From Muribaculaceae bacterium (GTDB lineage: Bacteria; Bacteroidota; Bacteroidia; Bacteroidales; Muribaculaceae), in assembly GCA_017427945.1 (NCBI GenBank), contig JAFRRT010000039.1, positions 37,620 through 101,619 on the forward strand: a stretch of DNA of 64,000 bases. Reading direction: 5' to 3'. The translations under genes were made by a program, and so were the position numbers. The stretch's first letter is position 1; the number at the start of each line of letters is the position of its first letter. Shown here in pieces: positions 60,743 through 64,000 of the stretch. Under the pieces are notes generated by a model that searched no databases, was not told the origin of the DNA, and worked only from the letters and a program-made list of their open reading frames with translations.

Positions 60743-62503
60743 TTAGTTATTGCTTCCCATGCTCAGCAGGTAGTCGATGATGGCAGTGACATCAGCGATG
60801 CTGATGTTGCCGTCACCGCTCATGTCGGCAGCAGGATGATCAGCGACATTGGTGTCACCTTCAAGCAGCAGGTCAATCAGGGCCGTCACATCAGCGATGC
60901 TGACCTTACCGTCTTCATTCACGTCACCCAGGATATACTGGGGATCGGGAGGAGTTACCCAGTCGCCAACAGTGAAGGGCACGGGATCATCCAGGAACCA
61001 CATCCAGTCAGGATCAGAGCTGCTGGCGAAGTAAGGAGTATAAACAACGACATAATAAGTGCGACCCTGGGTCAGATAGTAGAGAGAGTAGTCACCGCTC
61101 AAGTCGAGCGTTGCGATGCCGTAGTCTTCGTCGATCTGAACACCAGTGGCTGTCTTGGTGACAACAGCGCTGTACTTACCATCAGAGCCCTTGGAAACGA
61201 TACCATACTTCAAGGTGCCGTTCCAGATACCGCTCAGGGACTGGATGTCGATGGTGATGCGAAGATCGTTGGCAGGCATGGTGTCGGCAACAAGGTTCAC
61301 GTTCTTCACAACAACACCGCCAATGCCGGTGGTATCGGGGCAGATGCCGATGATGGCAGCCTGTTTGGCGTTAAAGCCAGAAGCATAGGGATCGTATTCA
61401 TAGTCACTCCTCGGAGACAACAGTTCCCAATCAAAGTAAGTGTTGTAAGCCTCGGGCTGGAAACCCCAGTTGACGTGCACCTTACCGTTGCTGTCATAGC
61501 CATCCAGCACGAAAGCATGACCGACGTTGCAGGGGTTACCGCTGTTGTCGATAGTCCTGTAGCCCATATAATAAATGGGACGGCCATTGTCGATCTCGTT
61601 ATACATCATGTCATACCAAGCCTGCACGTTATATTCGTAGCTGGACTTTTGAACGTACTGGATGTTGGAATTGTAGTCAAAGAAAGCGATCATGCCACGG
61701 AACACATTCCTGAGGAGCGCGTCGCTGCTCTCGCCCGAGTAGATGGTATGGAAAGCAACACCGACCTCATACACCAGTTCAGATACGGCCTGGGCATTAG
61801 AAGCATACTCACCGTAACCATTATTCATCTTTGAATAGTTATATGAGTAGTCATCAAATTTGGCATAAGCGGTCACCTCGGTGCCGTCCAACATATAGTT
61901 ATAACGATTCTCACCAAAGCCCTTGTAGGGATGTCTTAGACCCTTCATGATGGTTGAAAAAGCCACGGGCACACAACCGGCATAGCAGCGGCCGTTGCTG
62001 GTCAAGGCATGAGATGAACGAGGAGCGTTGTTGTTGTAAGGCGGGAACTGGTGCCAGTGAACCTCACCACAAATGGGGTACACACCATAAGGCTGCAGAT
62101 CGTAGGTAATGCTGGGAGCCTGGGCGGCATCGGGATGCTGACGCATCCATTCCATCTTGTTCTGATACTCCTTGAGCATGAGCTGCAAAGCCTCGGGAGC
62201 CTCATTGTAATCAAACGAACCCTTGTCACTGTAACCCAGGACGGGCGTGGACATGTCGTCACCGGCCACAATCACGAAACCCTGATTGCCGTCGCGGTTG
62301 AAGACGTAAAAGTCATGCTGACCTTTCAGATTCATGGCGGCGTAGCCCAACTTCAAGTCGGCTTGAGCTCCGGCCTTGAGCATAGGCTGTGCCTGGCTGA
62401 ACTGCTTGGCGATAGCCTTGGCCTGGTCAACAGTCACACTCTTAGCATTGATGTTCTGCGTGAATAACGCAAACAAAGCAAACAATAATACGATTTTCTT
62501 CAT
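60743..62503 (-). CDS. C10 (streptopain-like) cysteine peptidase with dockerin
   Basis: A 586-residue exported peptidase. The signal peptide ends near TQNINA (residue 20). A propeptide follows (about 21-140), with the SpeB-like inhibitor pattern (DFYVFNRDGNQGFVIVAGDD). The mature domain has catalytic Cys177 in CYAGCVPVAFSTIM and His329 in VGHAFVLDGYD. A beta-sandwich (about 390-520) leads to a two-part dockerin (GDVNEDGKVSIADVTALID and DMSGDGNISIADVTAIID). Such proteases degrade host or dietary proteins and are made as inactive zymogens. It follows the M6 peptidase remnant by 49 bp on the same strand. Confidence 0.92.
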   Translation of the reverse strand: MKKIVLLFALFALFTQNINAKSVTVDQAKAIAKQFSQAQPMLKAGAQADLKLGYAAMNLKGQHDFYVFNRDGNQGFVIVAGDDMSTPVLGYSDKGSFDYNEAPEALQLMLKEYQNKMEWMRQHPDAAQAPSITYDLQPYGVYPICGEVHWHQFPPYNNNAPRSSHALTSNGRCYAGCVPVAFSTIMKGLRHPYKGFGENRYNYMLDGTEVTAYAKFDDYSYNYSKMNNGYGEYASNAQAVSELVYEVGVAFHTIYSGESSDALLRNVFRGMIAFFDYNSNIQYVQKSSYEYNVQAWYDMMYNEIDNGRPIYYMGYRTIDNSGNPCNVGHAFVLDGYDSNGKVHVNWGFQPEAYNTYFDWELLSPRSDYEYDPYASGFNAKQAAIIGICPDTTGIGGVVVKNVNLVADTMPANDLRITIDIQSLSGIWNGTLKYGIVSKGSDGKYSAVVTKTATGVQIDEDYGIATLDLSGDYSLYYLTQGRTYYVVVYTPYFASSSDPDWMWFLDDPVPFTVGDWVTPPDPQYILGDVNEDGKVSIADVTALIDLLLEGDTNVADHPAADMSGDGNISIADVTAIIDYLLSMGSNN

Positions 62504-62552
62504 AACTAAAATATTAATAATTAAAGGTTTATATAATTCTGTTTAATTGATT

Positions 62553-63863
62553 TCAAATGATACCCAGCAGCATGTCGATGATAGTGGTCACATCACCGAT
62601 GGTGATTTCGCCGTTTTTGTTGGCATCGGCAGCATCCAGGTTGATGGTCACGTCGATACCCAGCAGGTAATCGATGAGCGTTGTGACATCGGCGATGCTC
62701 AACCGGCCGTCATCGTTCACGTCACCCAAGATATACTCGGGTTCCCAAGTGCTCTCGTAGCAGATTTCGATATCGTCGATGAAGCAGTACTCCGATGAGC
62801 TGCCCATGGTCTGCTGCATGCGCAGCATGATGGGCTGATTGGTTGGGAATGTGGAGAATGTAGCCTCGGCCGTAGCTCCTGCCGCCACATAGATTGAGTA
62901 AGGATAGGTGTTCAACTCTTTCCATGAGCTGCCATTGTTGGTTGAATATTTAGGTGTAATTTCCACACCTGATGATGTGGGATTATAAACCTTGAAGCGC
63001 ACGACCTTGGGAATTTTGTTAAGGTTCTCGGCAGTATTGAAATAGCTGCTTTTTCTCATGGCAACGGCATGTCCCTGTGCCACTTGGGCGGTATCCACAA
63101 CGGCGCAGTTGTAGAAGTTCCAGGTAGCATATACACCGGGAACGCCACGCTCGTTGAGGGTAGCGCCCACAGGCATCATCTCAAAGTCCTCGATGGAACT
63201 CTTGGAATTGTCTTTCACCACATCAAAGGTGATGATGCTGTCGGCCTCGGCAATGTTGACGAAGGCATAGCGGCTCATCTTGCCGTCCCACGTGCGCATG
63301 TTGGGCTGAGTGGCGTTAGTGATGGAAGTAATACCGGCAACACCAGGGAAGGGATCATTATAACTGTCTGACATCCCGTTGAATTTAGCCCTGAGCATCT
63401 CGTAGTAGCTGCGGGTGGGATTGGCATTGACCAGATTGTTTTCCCAGACATCGACATTGGTTGAGTCCACACGCCAGATGAGCATGCCAGGACCTGCCAA
63501 GTTCTTGTCCCACTTAACGCGCTGGCGGTTCTCGATGATGAAGAACTCACCCTCGTTGGCTGTGTTCATGCGGTAACCCGAGTTACTCTTCTCAAGGGCC
63601 GGAATGGTGATTGTGCCCTCGCCCTCGATGAGGGTGGGTGTGGCAAAACCGAGCGCATAGCGCTCAAACAGGCTGTAGCCCACAGGGTTGCGGCCCATGT
63701 TGTTCTTGAAACCGCTTGCCATGATAGACCAGGTCATGGGGTAGTTGCTGTTTACACCACCGCTGCCGTCGCTGTCGGTATCATAAAAGTCGGGCAAGCC
63801 CAAGCAGTGACTGAACTCATGGCAGATGGGGCCAATGCCGGCAACATTATTGTAAACGATCAT
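62553..63863 (-). pseudogene. M6-type metallopeptidase with dockerin, 5' end cut by an insertion sequence
   Basis: The remaining 436 codons start abruptly at MIVYNNVAGIGPICHEFSHCLG: the zinc motif HEFSH is at residues 15-19, where an intact M6 (immune inhibitor A-like) peptidase would have a signal peptide and several hundred residues before it. Downstream are the M6 region GLPDFYDTDSDG...MTWSIMASG, a beta-sandwich, and a two-part dockerin (GDVNDDGRLSIADVTTLID and DANKNGEITIGDVTTIID). At 63864 the sequence changes to a mobile-element end. The fragment lacks export and folding parts and is probably dead, unless the element is recent and can leave precisely. Confidence 0.85.
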
Positions 63864-64000
63864 TAGTGTCCCGTTAAAATCGGGACGAGTTAAATATTAA
63901 TCAAAAAGCCCCGGAATGAGGGGACCAAATCGTTCCTTGACATGATTGAATTCAGTCTTTTCGAACAACTCTCGTAGAGGTGTTTTGTCCGTCAGTGATA
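63864..64000. mobile_element. End of an insertion sequence inside the M6 gene
   Basis: The boundary lies near 63863, where the M6 reading stops. Just inside is the hairpin GTCCCG-TTAAAAT-CGGGAC (63868-63886), typical of a terminal or transcription-blocking end, then a transposase end on the minus strand. The other end, the terminal repeats and the target duplication are beyond the window, so the boundary is approximate. Confidence 0.75.
63897..64000 (-). CDS. Transposase, C-terminal fragment (IS4-like)
   Basis: The last 34 codons (ending TAA at 63899-63897) read SLTDKTPLRELFEKTEFNHV and end ERFGPLIPGLFD. The 'S L x D K T P L x E L F' ending is what I recall from IS4-family (DUF4372/DDE) transposases of Bacteroidales. 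The catalytic domain is outside the window, so the family is tentative. Confidence 0.6.
   Translation of the reverse strand, partial: SLTDKTPLRELFEKTEFNHVKERFGPLIPGLFD

Noticed and set aside
12883-63863. A cellulosome-like complex
   Set aside because: Dockerins are present but no cohesin, scaffoldin or glycoside hydrolase is seen in the window. The claim would go beyond the sequence.

Overview
The window looks like a chromosomal piece of a gut-type Bacteroidales bacterium (Prevotellaceae or Muribaculaceae-like). Three things point there. Promoters have the Bacteroidota form (-33 TTG, about 19-20 bases, -7 TAnnTTTG). Several proteins are phylum-specific: the RpoZ/RPB6-like omega, the TraR/DksA-like protein without a full zinc finger, a DoxX protein like BT_3928, DUF4296, and a long QueA. 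Many secreted proteins end in a dockerin-like or type IX secretion-like C-terminal domain. Genes are GC-rich and spacers AT-rich. No rRNA, CRISPR array, prophage or integrated conjugative element was seen.

Layout. 0-9.4 kb is housekeeping: a comF remnant, rpoZ-bamD, an AT-rich acyltransferase, bcp, a DPP-IV-type peptidase, miaA, a YoeB/YefM-like toxin-antitoxin pair with a tiny Arg-rich gene behind it, recR, mdh and tRNA-Val. 9.5-16.5 kb holds a pseudouridine synthase with a long GGYQxR-repeat tail, asnS between two 82-bp palindromic repeats, a secreted LRR/dockerin protein, and recA. 16.7-21.6 kb is one giant secreted, probably starch-binding, protein. 21.7-26.0 kb is an operon of DUF1599, a DoxX/thioredoxin-like membrane protein, a protein kinase fused to an AAA+ ATPase, and a small YbjN-like protein; this is the least familiar module in the window. 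26.1-27.4 kb has three tandem paralogous lipoproteins, and 27.4-31.1 kb an acyl-CoA dehydrogenase/ETF operon.

31.3-41.0 kb holds a two-component system, a tiny transcription unit, a Gly/Pro-rich secreted protein, an ABC transporter pair, rlmD and a BspA-like LRR/dockerin protein. The tiny unit and the LRR gene share the same upstream architecture: two TTAGACA sites 23 bp apart, each pair placed 55 bp from the -7 box. 41.1-51.7 kb has a TPR protein, an MscS channel, ileS-traR/dksA-lspA-DUF4296-chromate transporters, and pfkA. 51.8-60.6 kb has DUF805, menA-queA, a Ser-repeat secreted protein behind a sigma-54-like promoter, an RNase Z gene, and acpP-fabF-rnc with a consensus sigma-54 site upstream. 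The window ends with a C10 cysteine peptidase and an M6 metallopeptidase, both with dockerins; the M6 gene is cut by an insertion sequence whose transposase runs off the edge.

All product calls come from reading the translated sequence. No database search was possible, so family names rest on recognised motifs and remembered family features.
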